A stretch of DNA of 64,000 bases, from NCBI GenBank assembly GCA_033032865.1, contig JAWHQI010000170.1, positions 5,283,501 to 5,347,500 of the forward strand. Reading direction: 5' to 3'. Position 1 is the stretch's first letter; each line of letters starts with the position of its first letter. Shown piece by piece: positions 13,001-25,000 of the stretch. The stretch comes from Dactylorhiza incarnata. Its lineage: Eukaryota; Streptophyta; Magnoliopsida; Asparagales; Orchidaceae. A program made the translations under genes and the position numbers. The notes under the pieces were generated by a model that was not told the origin of the DNA, ran no database searches, and saw only the letters and a program-made list of their open reading frames with translations.

Positions 13001-16000
13001 ACGGCCGAATCACCCACTACCCCACGGATCGATGACATGGCGGAGGGCCCTTAATTATTTCTTATTTTAAATATTTCCTATTTTAATTGTTGTCTATTTT
13101 AATAGTTTTCTTTTTTAATTATTCCCTATTTTACACCCCTCTTACAGTTATAAAAGGGGGTGTGGTATTGTATTTTGGCATGCTTGGATTAATCAGAAAA
13201 TCAGGGTTGCTCATTATCTTCCTCTCTTCTCTATTCTCCTCCTGATGCAGGATGGGCATCCCACCCGCCTGCCACCCTGGATACCTGGCATCGCACCACG
13301 GCCCAGAGGTCCCACCGGGAGTCCACCTGATGAGCCTTATCAGGTCACGCGGACCGTACACCCCAACCCATCCTCGGCCCCACCACAGGGCCGATAGGTT
13401 GTTGAGGTCGGGGCTCGATCCCCCGACCTCCTTGGTAAAGAGCTCTCAGGCAAGCTCTCATCACCAACTGAACCGCTAAGTTGGTGATGAGAGCTTGCCT
13501 GAGAGCTCTTTACCAAGGAGGTCGGGGGATCGAGCCCCGACCTCAACAACCTATCGGCCCTGTGGTGGAGCCGGGGATGGGTTGGGGTGTACTGTCCGCG
13601 GGACCTGATAAGGCTCATCGGGTGGACTCCCGGTGGGACCCCTGGGCCGTGGTGCGATGCCAGGTATATAGGATTGAAAGTGCATAGTTAACCTCACTAG
13701 AATTCTCTAGAGGGGGGTGAATAGAGATTAAAAATATTTTGTGCAATATATATATATATATATGTATAATTTCTGATTTATACTTCCAAAATACCAACAA
13801 GAATTAAATATGTAAAGAATGAAAAAGCAAAGAGACAATCACAGCACAACACAAGGAAATATAGTGGTTCCCCAAAACTTTTGGGTAGTCCACTCTTCTA
13901 CCCCCTTGGTAGGAATTCACTATCTTGCACTGAGTCTTTTGCCAGGTATACAGGATTGAAAGTGCACAGTTAACCTCACTAGAATTCTCTAGAGGGGGTG
14001 AATAGAGATTAAAAATATTTTGTGCAATATATATATGTATAATCTCTGATTTATACTTCCAAAATACCAACAAGAATTAAATATGTAAAGAATGAAAAAG
14101 CAAAGAGACAATCACAGCACAACACAAGGAAATATAGTGGTTCCCCAAAACTTTTGGGTAGTCCACTCTTCTACCCCCTTGGTAGGAATTCACTATCTTG
14201 CACTGAGTCTTTTGATAAGAAGACTCTTAGAACCAGTCTGAGTCTTTTGATAAGGAGACTCTTAGAACCAACTGAGTCTTTTGACAAGGAGACTCTTAGA
14301 ACCAGTACAACTGAATTTTTTGAAGAGAGATTCTAAAAACTCTTTTACAATATTTGAAAATGAAATAAGAAAGAGAAGAAGAAGTAGAAGAACAGAAAAT
14401 AATATGTGCAAGAAGGAATCTTCTTCCTAGCAAGAAGATTAGAAGCACAAGTATAGTGAATATGATCTCTCTTCTGTAGTGAGAAGGAGATTGTAGCCCT
14501 TTCTCTCTTTTAGTGAGAGCTTTCAGAAATTGCAGCAGAATGGCTTTAGAAGGAGGAGATGAAGAAAGCTTGATCTTTGCTGCAGCACTATTTCTCAATT
14601 TTCTCTCTTTTCACTTGGGAGTTCTTCCTCTTTTTCAAATGTATATGGTGGATCACTCAACTCACTTTCTCTGCCGACCTCCTCTTTATTTATAGATCTG
14701 TTCATTCAAAATAATACTATAGGAGGATAATCAATTAGCAGTCAGAGAAATAGAAAGATGAAAATGTTTCCATAATATTTATTTCAGTAGAAAGAAAGAA
14801 CTAATTCTGATTTCAAATAATGTCCAAATGAGTTTAATCAAATTAGCCAAGAATCAGGCACAAGGAAAGAATGATTCAGAACGGCTATAAAAAGAATAAT
14901 ATCATTCCATATAAATCAGATCTACAGAAAGAAGGAAAGAGATCTGGCGAGTGTTTGAATTTGACATATAAATCGACGTGCGTCGATTACTATTCAACGT
15001 AAGCGTCGAATTCATCCTGACTGGGCGTCGAGAGGAGAATAAGGAAGGTGCGTCGAATTAGGTGCGTCGACTTCACTAGATACATAGACTAGAAGTCAGA
15101 GTAACGTCGATATAGGATGCGTCGAATTCTGTTTAGAATTACTTCGACTCATTCTGAAAGGAACGTCAACTACGTTTCGACGTTGCGTCAAATACTATTC
15201 GACGCATATTTACTTAACCTAATTTTTCATTCTTAGAATTAATATTCTACTCATTTTAGGGGTTAAGATAAATTATTTTCCCAACAATCTCCCCCTATTT
15301 GTCTTAACCCTATAGGAGAGAAATTGTATCAGCATATAATTAACACAGCACAGTATTTGTAAAGATAAGAAATATATTAAACAATCAGAAGAGAAATTAG
15401 AATAAGAAAGCATATATAAACCAGTTTTATGTTCAGACCAATCAGTATTTAAGCATCATCATTGTTTCAACATATCACTCTGGAGGGGTAGGAGGAGTTT
15501 TCCTTTTTCTAGTAAATACTTTTGTGGGTTGCTCCTTCTCAGTAGCAGTTGATTCCCTTAGCTCCCCCTGAGTCTTAACAATTTGCTCCCCCTGAGTCAA
15601 AGAGGTTTGTTCCCCCTGGGATGGAACTTCCTTGGTTGCTTCTACTTCTGCCTTTTCAACTTCTTTTTCAGTTCCAGCTTCAGTCATAGCAGTACCTGGC
15701 CCCTGAGCTCCTATTGCACCTATCACAGTATCTAGCTCCCCCTGAGTTTCAGCTTCTTTATTTTTCTCACCATCTGCCACATCTTCCTTTTCAATTTCAT
15801 TTTCTGTCCTGCTTGTCTCCCCTTGTAATAGTACCACTTGACTTGCAGCCTCTCTTGCTATATTGAGTACTTCTATTGTTTGTTCTTCAATAGGTACTGT
15901 CTCATTTCCAATTGTCTTGAGCAGTGTAGGATTATCAGTTTTTGAGGTAGAAGGTGACTTGTGGGAGAGAGATTTAGGAGTGGAGGGCTGCTCTTCATCT

Positions 16001-19000
16001 AGCTTCTCCCCCTTCTTGACCTTCTTGGCCAAGGAGGTTAAGAAAGACCTAGTTACTCTAGAGGAAGAGAGAGAGGTCTTTAGATTTTGCACAGAGGCAC
16101 TGACCTCATCTATTTGGGTGTGCATGTGAAGGATGGAGGAATGAATCTGAGAGCAATGCTCATCCAGCATTGCTTGGAATGTTTGAGCTGCTGATGCAAT
16201 GTACTGAGTGAGAAGAGCTTCAGTGGATGCAGATGGTTCATGTTGTGGTTGGTGATTAGGAGAGAGTGGTGGAGGTGGTGATGAGGGTGGAGAAAGGTTA
16301 GTTGATGTATGAGGTATTGGTGATAATGGAGGTGGAGAGGATGAGAAAGTATGAGGAGGAATAGATGGAGAAACTGCTGTTTGAGCAAGTGTTTGAGAAG
16401 AGGTAGGTAGAGTAGGAGTTGTGAGGGAGATAGAGACTATTGGAGTGGATGATGGTGGTAGAGAAGGATTGTCTCTAGGAGGAGATGGATGAACAGGAGA
16501 GTTAGGAGGAGATGGAGTCTTTTCAGGAATGGAACCAGGCTTAGGGATTTGCCTGGTCCATTTGGAGAATAGAGCTATTGACATCCTTTTTCCTGGAGGA
16601 ATATGGATTCCTTTTGACCTGCATAGGTCAGGGAAGGTATGGAAGAGTACTTGACTCATAATCCTCATATATGCATTTTCTTTGTGTGAGTATTTAGAGC
16701 TTATCATCTTGAGCAGGCATGTGGCCCAGTCCACCTTCTTCTTCAGCACCAGGGCTCCCATGATATTCAGTTGCTGCTTGGGCACTGCATCATGGGCTGA
16801 GGTCTTGCATAGCAGGATTTTTCCTACTATATCTGCTAGCAGTCTGTACTCCTCAGAAAAGTCTGTTTTCTTTAGATGGATTGGTCTATCTTTTGAAAAT
16901 TTCATGGTGGTTAGCAGATGCTTGATTTCATCAGGTGTGAGGTCTATAGATTCATCACCTAATAAGAGGGTGATGAAGACTTATTTAGTTATCCTTTAGA
17001 AGCTGATTCTCTTTATTTGCTTTGAACAAAGATCATATTAGGGTGTACCTGATGGAAGATCAAAGGTTGTCTTAAAGTGTTCTGCAGATATTGAGACAGG
17101 TGTCTCATGGATTGTTCCTTGGATTTCTCCTTGTTCAGATATCTGAACATGAGTTATCAGCTCAGTGAGCTCTGTTTCCAGGAGCTTGCATCTTGTGGAG
17201 ATGAGCTTGTCTAGTTCAGCTTCAGTAAACAGAGCAATGATGCTCTTGTAGTTTTCTGCGGACGCTTGGAACGATGCAAGATCAATGTCGAAATCAGAGT
17301 TGGTCTTAGGAGCCATTCTAGGTCAGTGAGAGAGAGAGGAAGAAATCGGCTGGACTGAGGAGCAAGAAGGATGAAGGATGCAGAGTAGTGAAGATTTCTA
17401 ACTGAAGAGTCTTTTTAAGTCAGGTGAAACCTCGAAATGCGACACTATTCGAGGCTTATTCGGTACTTCAATGAATGTGACCGAAAATATTTTAGTATTG
17501 CCGCTCGTTTTCATGAAATCGACGTTACGTCGAGTGGAATTCGACGTAAGCGTCGATACAGCCCGTGTTAAGATGTTAGGGTTTCGTATCGACGTATGCG
17601 TCGATTGTAATCGACGCATGCGTCGAGTTCACTTATTGAGTTGAGTCATCGACGGTGCGTCGATTAAAAGTCGACGTGACTTTTAATTTTCCCGAAAAAT
17701 TCTAGGTGTTTATTTCTTTTTATATCTTCCTAATTCTAACGGTTTCTAAGTTAGTCTTGGACTAATTTTCACAGATAGTTTGATTGATTGTGCCAGCATT
17801 GTTTGGCAAGGTGGCCAGTTTTGTAACATATGTAGCACTTGATTATCTTAGTATTGTGAGAATTTGAGTTCAGAGAGGGATAGAAGAGTGGATTAGGATA
17901 GTAAGTTTGATTTGATGGGAATTTTGATTAGGATAGAAAGTTTGGTTAGGATAGAGGTGTTGATTAGGATAGAAATCATGATTAGGATAAATGGGTCCTG
18001 AATAGGGGTTAAGATGGAAGGTTTTTGGAGGATATGCATTTAAGTTGCTCTGAGTTCTTATGCGTCGATATCTATTCGACGTATGTTGATAGTTGCGTTG
18101 ATTTATATTCGGCGCTTTCTTCAGATTGCGTTGATCTGGTATCGACGCATGAAAGAAGTTGCGTCGATTGGATGTCGACGTACTTTTATTCAAGCGTCGA
18201 GTTGAGGTCGAGGCATCTGAGAGATTGCGTCGAGTAGAATTCGACGCACTTTCACTCATGTGTCGATATGAAGTCGACGCAACTGTGTCTTCATACATTT
18301 TCTTCTTCCCTTTTTCTGATTTTGCTCTTTCATGTATTGTTTCTCTTAGCTTAGTTATTTCTTCAGATGAAGTTTGAGAATCATCAGCTGAATAGTATGA
18401 TGTTTCATCAAATTGTTTCATTTCCTTGAGGGAGTCTTCTTCTTTATTTAGTGAGTCTTTTTCTTGGTTTGATTTGATGGGTTTGGTGAATTTTACAGGG
18501 ACCATCCAAGCAGGTTTGTTGGATGGAATTTGGCTAGTTGAGGGATCAGCCCCTAGACCAAGATTTTTATGTCTCCTGGTTTGTTGTTCAGTGATTTCCT
18601 TGAGTGTTTGGCTTCTCATTTTTATTGATTCTTCAAAAGCTTTTGTCAGGGATACCTTATCCTTAAGGAGCTGGTTTTCTATTCTAGCTCTTTCTACCTC
18701 CTTTTCTATGATGTTAGCCCTTAATTCATAATTTTTAGAGCATTTAACTTCTCTATTTCTCTGGTTTTTAGCCACATTGATTTGTTCTTTTAGATCTTTA
18801 ATTTCTTGGGTAGCTTTTAGTTTGATCTAGACACATTCCCATAAAATCATTTCTGAAATTTTCACTTTGAAAATCTATTTCATCAAACATGCTTACCTCA
18901 TCCTTATCCTCAGATTCCTCTATGAGAATAAGGCTATCTTCTTTTTCATCTTCAGAAGATATGTTTTCTTCTGATCCTGTCTCACTCCATGATTTAGCAT

Positions 19001-22000
19001 CATCATCTTTCTTTGAGCCTTCAAGTGCCATTAAGCATAGGTCTTCTTGCTTAGGCTCTTCACTGTCACTCTTAGAAGAGGAGCTGTCCTCAGAGTCTGT
19101 ATCACTCCAGGCTTCTGCTATAAAGCCTCTTTCTTTCTTCTTCCCCTTTTTCTTGAGATCTTTCTTTGTCTCAGCATTTTCTGGACATTCTGGGGCAATA
19201 TGTCCAGGTTTCCTGCAGGAGTAACAAATAATTTCTTTAGTAGGAGTTTTGTCATACCTTGGTTTTGATTCTCTCCTTCTTGATTCATCTGTCCTGACCC
19301 ACTTCTTGAATTTTCTGGCCAGGAAACTGAATAATTCTTCTTCAGTGACAGAGCTTCCTTCTTCTGTTGCTTTTAATGCAATGTTCCTGTCTTTTGAAGA
19401 AGTTGGGGTGTTTTCTCTTCTCTTCTTCTCTTCTCTGGTTTTCAGCAGTTGCTCATAGGATCTGAGTTTTCCTAAGAGAGCATCTGTTGAAATTTCCCTT
19501 TGACCTCTTGTGCCTCTTATTGCTCATATCCTTGAGTCCCATGAGCTTGGGAGACTCATCAGCAATTTATCATTGATCTCTGTAAGAGAGATTTCTCTAT
19601 CCAAGTCCCTTAGTTGATTGATGATCAGACTAAATCTGTCATACATCTCAGAGATGTTTTCTTCATTCTTCTTTTGGAAGTTCTCATATTGAGAGATCAA
19701 TAGAGCCTTCCTATCTTTTCTTTCATCAGCAATTCCTTCTACCATTTTTATGAGAGCCTCCCAAATTTCTTTGGCTGATTCACAATCCACCACCCTTTAA
19801 AAGATTTCATCAGAAAGGGTTGAGACCAGAATATTTACAGCCTTTGCATCACATGTTCCTGCCTTTTTCTCTTCAACTGTCCACTCAGCCTTTAGAACAA
19901 GTGTTTGAGTCACCTCACAACTTGAGTCTTTTCTATAAGGCTTGGGAGGACCTGTCAAGATAACATTAAATAAATCTTCATCAATAGAATTCATATAAAT
20001 CCTAATTCTTGTTTTCCAAACTGCAAACTTTTCAAGATTGCACATTGGTGATCTGGTGGAAGCATAATCTTTTATTTGTGTCATGTGAAAAATTATTGTT
20101 AGAAAAATATATATATGTAAATAAGAGGTAGGATCTTTTTGATCAAGGAGTTAACCTTTTTAGATTAACCTCCCTCTGATACCAATTGAAAGTGCACAGT
20201 TAACCTCACTAGAATTATCTAGAGGGGGGGTGAATAGAGATTAAAAATATTTTGTGCAATATATATATATATATGTATAATCTCTGATTTATACTTCCAA
20301 AATACCAACAAGAATTAAATATGTAAAGAATGAAAAAGCAAAGAGACAATCACAGCACAACACAAGGAAATATAGTGGTTCCCCAAAACTTTTGGGTAGT
20401 CCACTCTTCTACCTCCTTGGTAAAAATTCACTATCTTGCACTGAGTCTTTTGATAAGGAGACTCTTAGAACCAGTCTGAGTCTTTTGATAAGGAGACTCT
20501 TAGAACCAACTGAGTCTTTTGACAAGGAGACTCTTAGAACCAGTACAACTGAATTTTTTGAAGAGAGATTCTAAAAACTCTTTTACAATATTTGAAAATG
20601 AAATAAGAAAGAGAAGAAGAAGTAGAAGAACATAAAATAATATGTGGAAGAAGGAATCTTCTTCCTAGCAAGAAGATTAGAAGCACAAGTATAGTGAATA
20701 TGATCTCTCTTCTGTAGTGAGGAGGAGATTGTAGCTCTTTCTCTCTTTTAGTGAGAGTTTTCAGAAATTGCAGCAGAATGGCTTTAGAAGGAGGAGATGA
20801 AGAAAGCTTGATCTTTGCTGCAGCACTATTTCTCAATTTTCTCTCTTTTCACTTGAGAGCTCTTCCTCTTTTTCAAATGTATATGGTGGATCACTCAACT
20901 CACTTTCTCTGCCGACCTCCTCTTTATTTATAGATCTGTTCATTCAAAATAATACTATAGGAGGATAATCAATTAGCAGTCAGAGAAATAGAAAGATGAA
21001 AATGTTTCCATAATATTTATTTCTGTAGAAGGAAAGAACTAATTCTGATTTCAAATAATGTCCAAATGAGTTTAATCAAATTAGCCAAGAATCAGGTACA
21101 AGGAAAAAATGATTCAGAACGGCTATAAAAAGAATAGTATCATTCCATATAAATCAGATCTACAGAAAGAAGGAAAGAGATCTGGCGAGTGTTTGAATTT
21201 GACATATAAATCGACGTGCGTCGATTACTATTCAACGTAAACGTCGAATTCATCCTGACTGGGCGTCGAGAGGAGAATAAGGAATGTGCGTCGAATTAGG
21301 TGCGTCGACTTCACTAGATACGTAGACTAGAAGTCAGTGTAACGTCGACATAGGATGCGTCGAATTCTGTTTAGAATTACTTCGACTCATTCTGAGAGGA
21401 ACGTCGACTACGTTTCGACGTTGCGTCGAATACTATTCGACGCATATTTACTTAACCTAATTTTTCATTCTTAGAATTAATATTCTACTCATTTTAGGGG
21501 TTAAGATAAATCATTTTCCCAACAAGGATGCACTTTTATGATGCAGGACGGGCATCCCACCCACCTGCCACCTGGGATACCTGGCATCGCACCACGGCCC
21601 AGGGGTCCCACCGGGAGTCCACCTGATGAGCCTTATCAGGTCCCGCGGACCGTACACCCCAACTCATCCCCGGCCTTACCACAGGGCCGATAGATTGTTG
21701 AGGCCGGGACTCGATCCCCCGACCTCCTTGATAAAGAGCTCTCAGGCAAGCTCTCATCACCAACTGAGCCGCGTGCGATGCCAGGTATCCAGGGTGGCAG
21801 GCGGGTGGGATGCCCGTCCTGCATCACCTCCTCTCTCTCAAACCTTAGCCATCGGCCCTTCCCCTTGCCGGCCTTCTTCTCGCTCCGTAATATTGACCTT
21901 GTCTTGTTTAACAATATATTGATCAACCATCCCACATGGACCGCCAACTGAAACTACTTTTGCCTAAATCCTTTGACTCTAACAATGGCGTGGGATGAAG

Positions 22001-25000
22001 GAAATGTACAGGAACTCTAGCGTCGTTCCTCCGTCGAGATCGAGAGTTTGAGCAGGAATTTTGGTGGGTTTCTTCTGTTCCGTCGAGGGAGAAGTAGTTG
22101 AGCACGAGAGGTTTGGTGGTTTCCTCCTTCGGCTGGATGGGGATCGTGATAGAGAAGATGAATAGTAATTGTAGATGGCAGTTTTCTCCTTCAATCGTGG
22201 ATTATGGGTGATGAACAGTAGCGGTTCACCAAAGAAATAGAGGGGAAGGGAATGGTAACAGTGGATTCACTGGAAAATAACAATAATAAAAAAAAGGATA
22301 ATTGAAAATAAAGTCGGGGCGTTGCACCCCGGGGCTCGCGGTGTTGCACCACGAATGATTGTCGGATTTGGATTCGCTCACAAACTCAACAATGAAATGA
22401 AAATGAGAACATCCGCCCCTATTTATAACGAGAGGGGGCGGTTGGGCACCCGGCGTGAACGGATATGATCGTCTGTTACGCCCGGTTTGCCTCGCTCCGC
22501 CTCCCTCCGCCTGCCCGGGCTCGAATTTGGTAGAGTTGTCGCCGGCGGCGTAGCCGCCGCCGGCCTGACCGGAGCCCACCGGCGGGTTCGCCGGAGTGCG
22601 GCGAACCCGCCGGTGTGCTCCGTCAGGCCGGCGGCGGCTACGCCGCCGGCGGCAGCCCAAAAAAAAAAGCCGTCTGGAGAGGCGATTACTGCACGGGGCA
22701 AATTTTTCCTCCCAGCTAAACGCGGCAAACCGGAGGTCTCCCGTGGAGTTTCGAACAGCAAAATTTTGATCCTTGCAAAACGCCGGGCGGTTCGAATATT
22801 GGCGGAAAAACAAACGGGTTTACACACCCGCTGTTGCGTTTTTATCAAACGTGCGGTTGCAAAATCCTAACCAAATGAAGCCTAATACAACTCCAAAAAA
22901 TATTAAAAAAATACATATGAAATGAAAAATGACGCTCCGGACACGCTCGCGGTCTCGGATCGCCGATCCGATCAATGCATCTCCGGCAAATCAGCAAAAC
23001 GGGTCTCGCCGAGTGGTGGCCCGATCTCCTCTAATCACGAACATGCGGCTGATCCCCAACAACAACATTGTGCAAGAGACACCTTCCTATATATCGGCAG
23101 TTATTATCAACGATTTACTCAAAGCTATGCTATAATCGACGCTCCACTCATCGATCTGCTCTCCTAATACTCCTTCCTTGATGAAAACCCACCCATCTCG
23201 CATTTGTCAAACTCAAACAAATGCTCGCACAGATATTGGTCTTACACCTCTGGACTTCAACATAGCTTTAATTGTCTACACAAATGCCTCTGGAGTTGGC
23301 TTTGGTGTTATACTTCTCAATATGGATACCACTCGCCTTCTAGAATCAAAATATTTCACTTTGCATGTAGGCAGCCTTCACCTACACCTACGAGATGCAA
23401 GTCATCACTACAGTTATCATCAGTAAATTTGTCATTTAAATAACAACATTACTCCATGGGCCATGAATTTATCATCCACACCAACCACCAAAGCCATCAA
23501 CAACGCACCCTAACCCCTGAAGAACACTTATGGCTCCATAAACTCATGAGGTACAACTATTGTATAATGTACAAACCTAACTGCGACAATCAAACTAATG
23601 ACATGCTTTATCGCCCCTTGACACCAACCTTCTATTCATCTCCAACATCTCGCCGCACTTTCAAATCTTCGATCACCTATTCGACTATCTCCACGGAAAC
23701 CCCATCTGTTAACAACTCTATAGATATTACCCATCGCCGGATTGATTTTCTCCTTTACGACATTACCCGTATCCTCATCTACCACCACAATTGTATATTC
23801 TTGCCTGCAAACTCTCCTCTTCGCCAGGAAATTTTCGTTAAACTACACAACAACCTTATTGGCGGTCACTCCAGATTTCTCTACAGTCACCTATATCAGG
23901 CTATCATTGACTCCTGTTCTGATTTAGATATTCACCAATGGGTTATTGAATGAACAATTTGTAAGCATATTTAAAGTGGTGAGACAATCCATCGTCGTCA
24001 TGTAACCCTTATCACAAATTAAGTGTGGGAGGAAATCTTCATGGACTTCATCTCACACATATCTCATCATCATTGGGCAAGTCCTCTATCTTTTCCATCA
24101 TCAACCGCCTCTCCAAATATGTCAACTTCATGTCATTATTGCCTCATTACAACGCCAACGTCATTGTCGATCTCTTTATAAAGAAGCATCACCAACTATT
24201 TTTTAGCATATTCTGTCAGACACTACTCCCGCTTATAAGGAACCACCCAAAGACAAACTTCACACACCACTCGCAAATTGAGGTCAAACTGAAGTCATTA
24301 TTCTCTTCATTGAGCAATACCTCTGCAGCTACTGCATGGATTGATCCCCCTTATTTGGTTGAACTTCCAACTTGAAAGCACATGCCACGAACTCCCTAAT
24401 GAAGTTGTGTGTACTACCTGAATCAATCAACAAAAAATTGAATAGTCTCTTGTCATTGTTCACAGTTGCATTATTTGATCCCTGTTGAATAAACTATGTA
24501 CAAAGGCCCATAGCAAGGCCCAGTTAGAGCCCACAACCTCTTTAGGTTTTAGTTCCACATCTTAGAATGAGATTGTTTCTCCTCCCTCTCTTCCTATATA
24601 AGTGTACAAATACCTGTATGTATTGTGTGTGAGAGAAATCAATAAAATTATTTCATTGTATTTCTCATTTTTCTGTTTTTTTCTACATGGTATCGGAGCA
24701 GGAACCCGAATCCTAAATTTATTTTCGCCCGGCTTGAGCCCCTGCTCCTGCAGCCTCGCGACCTCCAGTGGTCTCCTTTCAAGCTGCCCGCAGTAACCTC
24801 CTTCTTGCGTGTCTCTACGCTCCTGCCCCCCCCCCCCCCTCCCTGCTTTTATAGATTTATGTTGCGCCTCCTGTTAGGTCCCGCGACCGGTTATTTTTCC
24901 AACTGCCCGCTCTGTTCGTTGGACTAACCGCGCGGCTTGCTCCTCGTCCTATTTGTGTTCGCACAATCTTCTCGCGTGATCATCTGTCCGCTGGTTCCTT

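Larger units (their letters stand above)
13957..21524 (-). mobile_element. Non-autonomous Ty1/copia-type element C with gag and an extra spliced gene
   Basis: Two LTRs of about 1.33 kb (13957-15286 and 20187-21524) with TG...CA ends are flanked by the exact 5-bp duplication aggat (13952-13956, 21525-21529). The primer site ttggtatcagagggaggtta lies next to the 5' LTR, and a polypurine tract (aatagggggagat) lies next to the 3' LTR. Inside are a copia-type gag and a second, spliced gene. I find no protease, integrase or RT. The gag and long LTRs recall the SIRE/Maximus group, which is inference. Confidence 0.9.

Noticed and set aside
13400..13560. Possible tRNA gene (box A and box B-like motifs)
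   Set aside because: No cloverleaf or anticodon arm fits, and the unit occurs three times with a long extra body, which suits a SINE.
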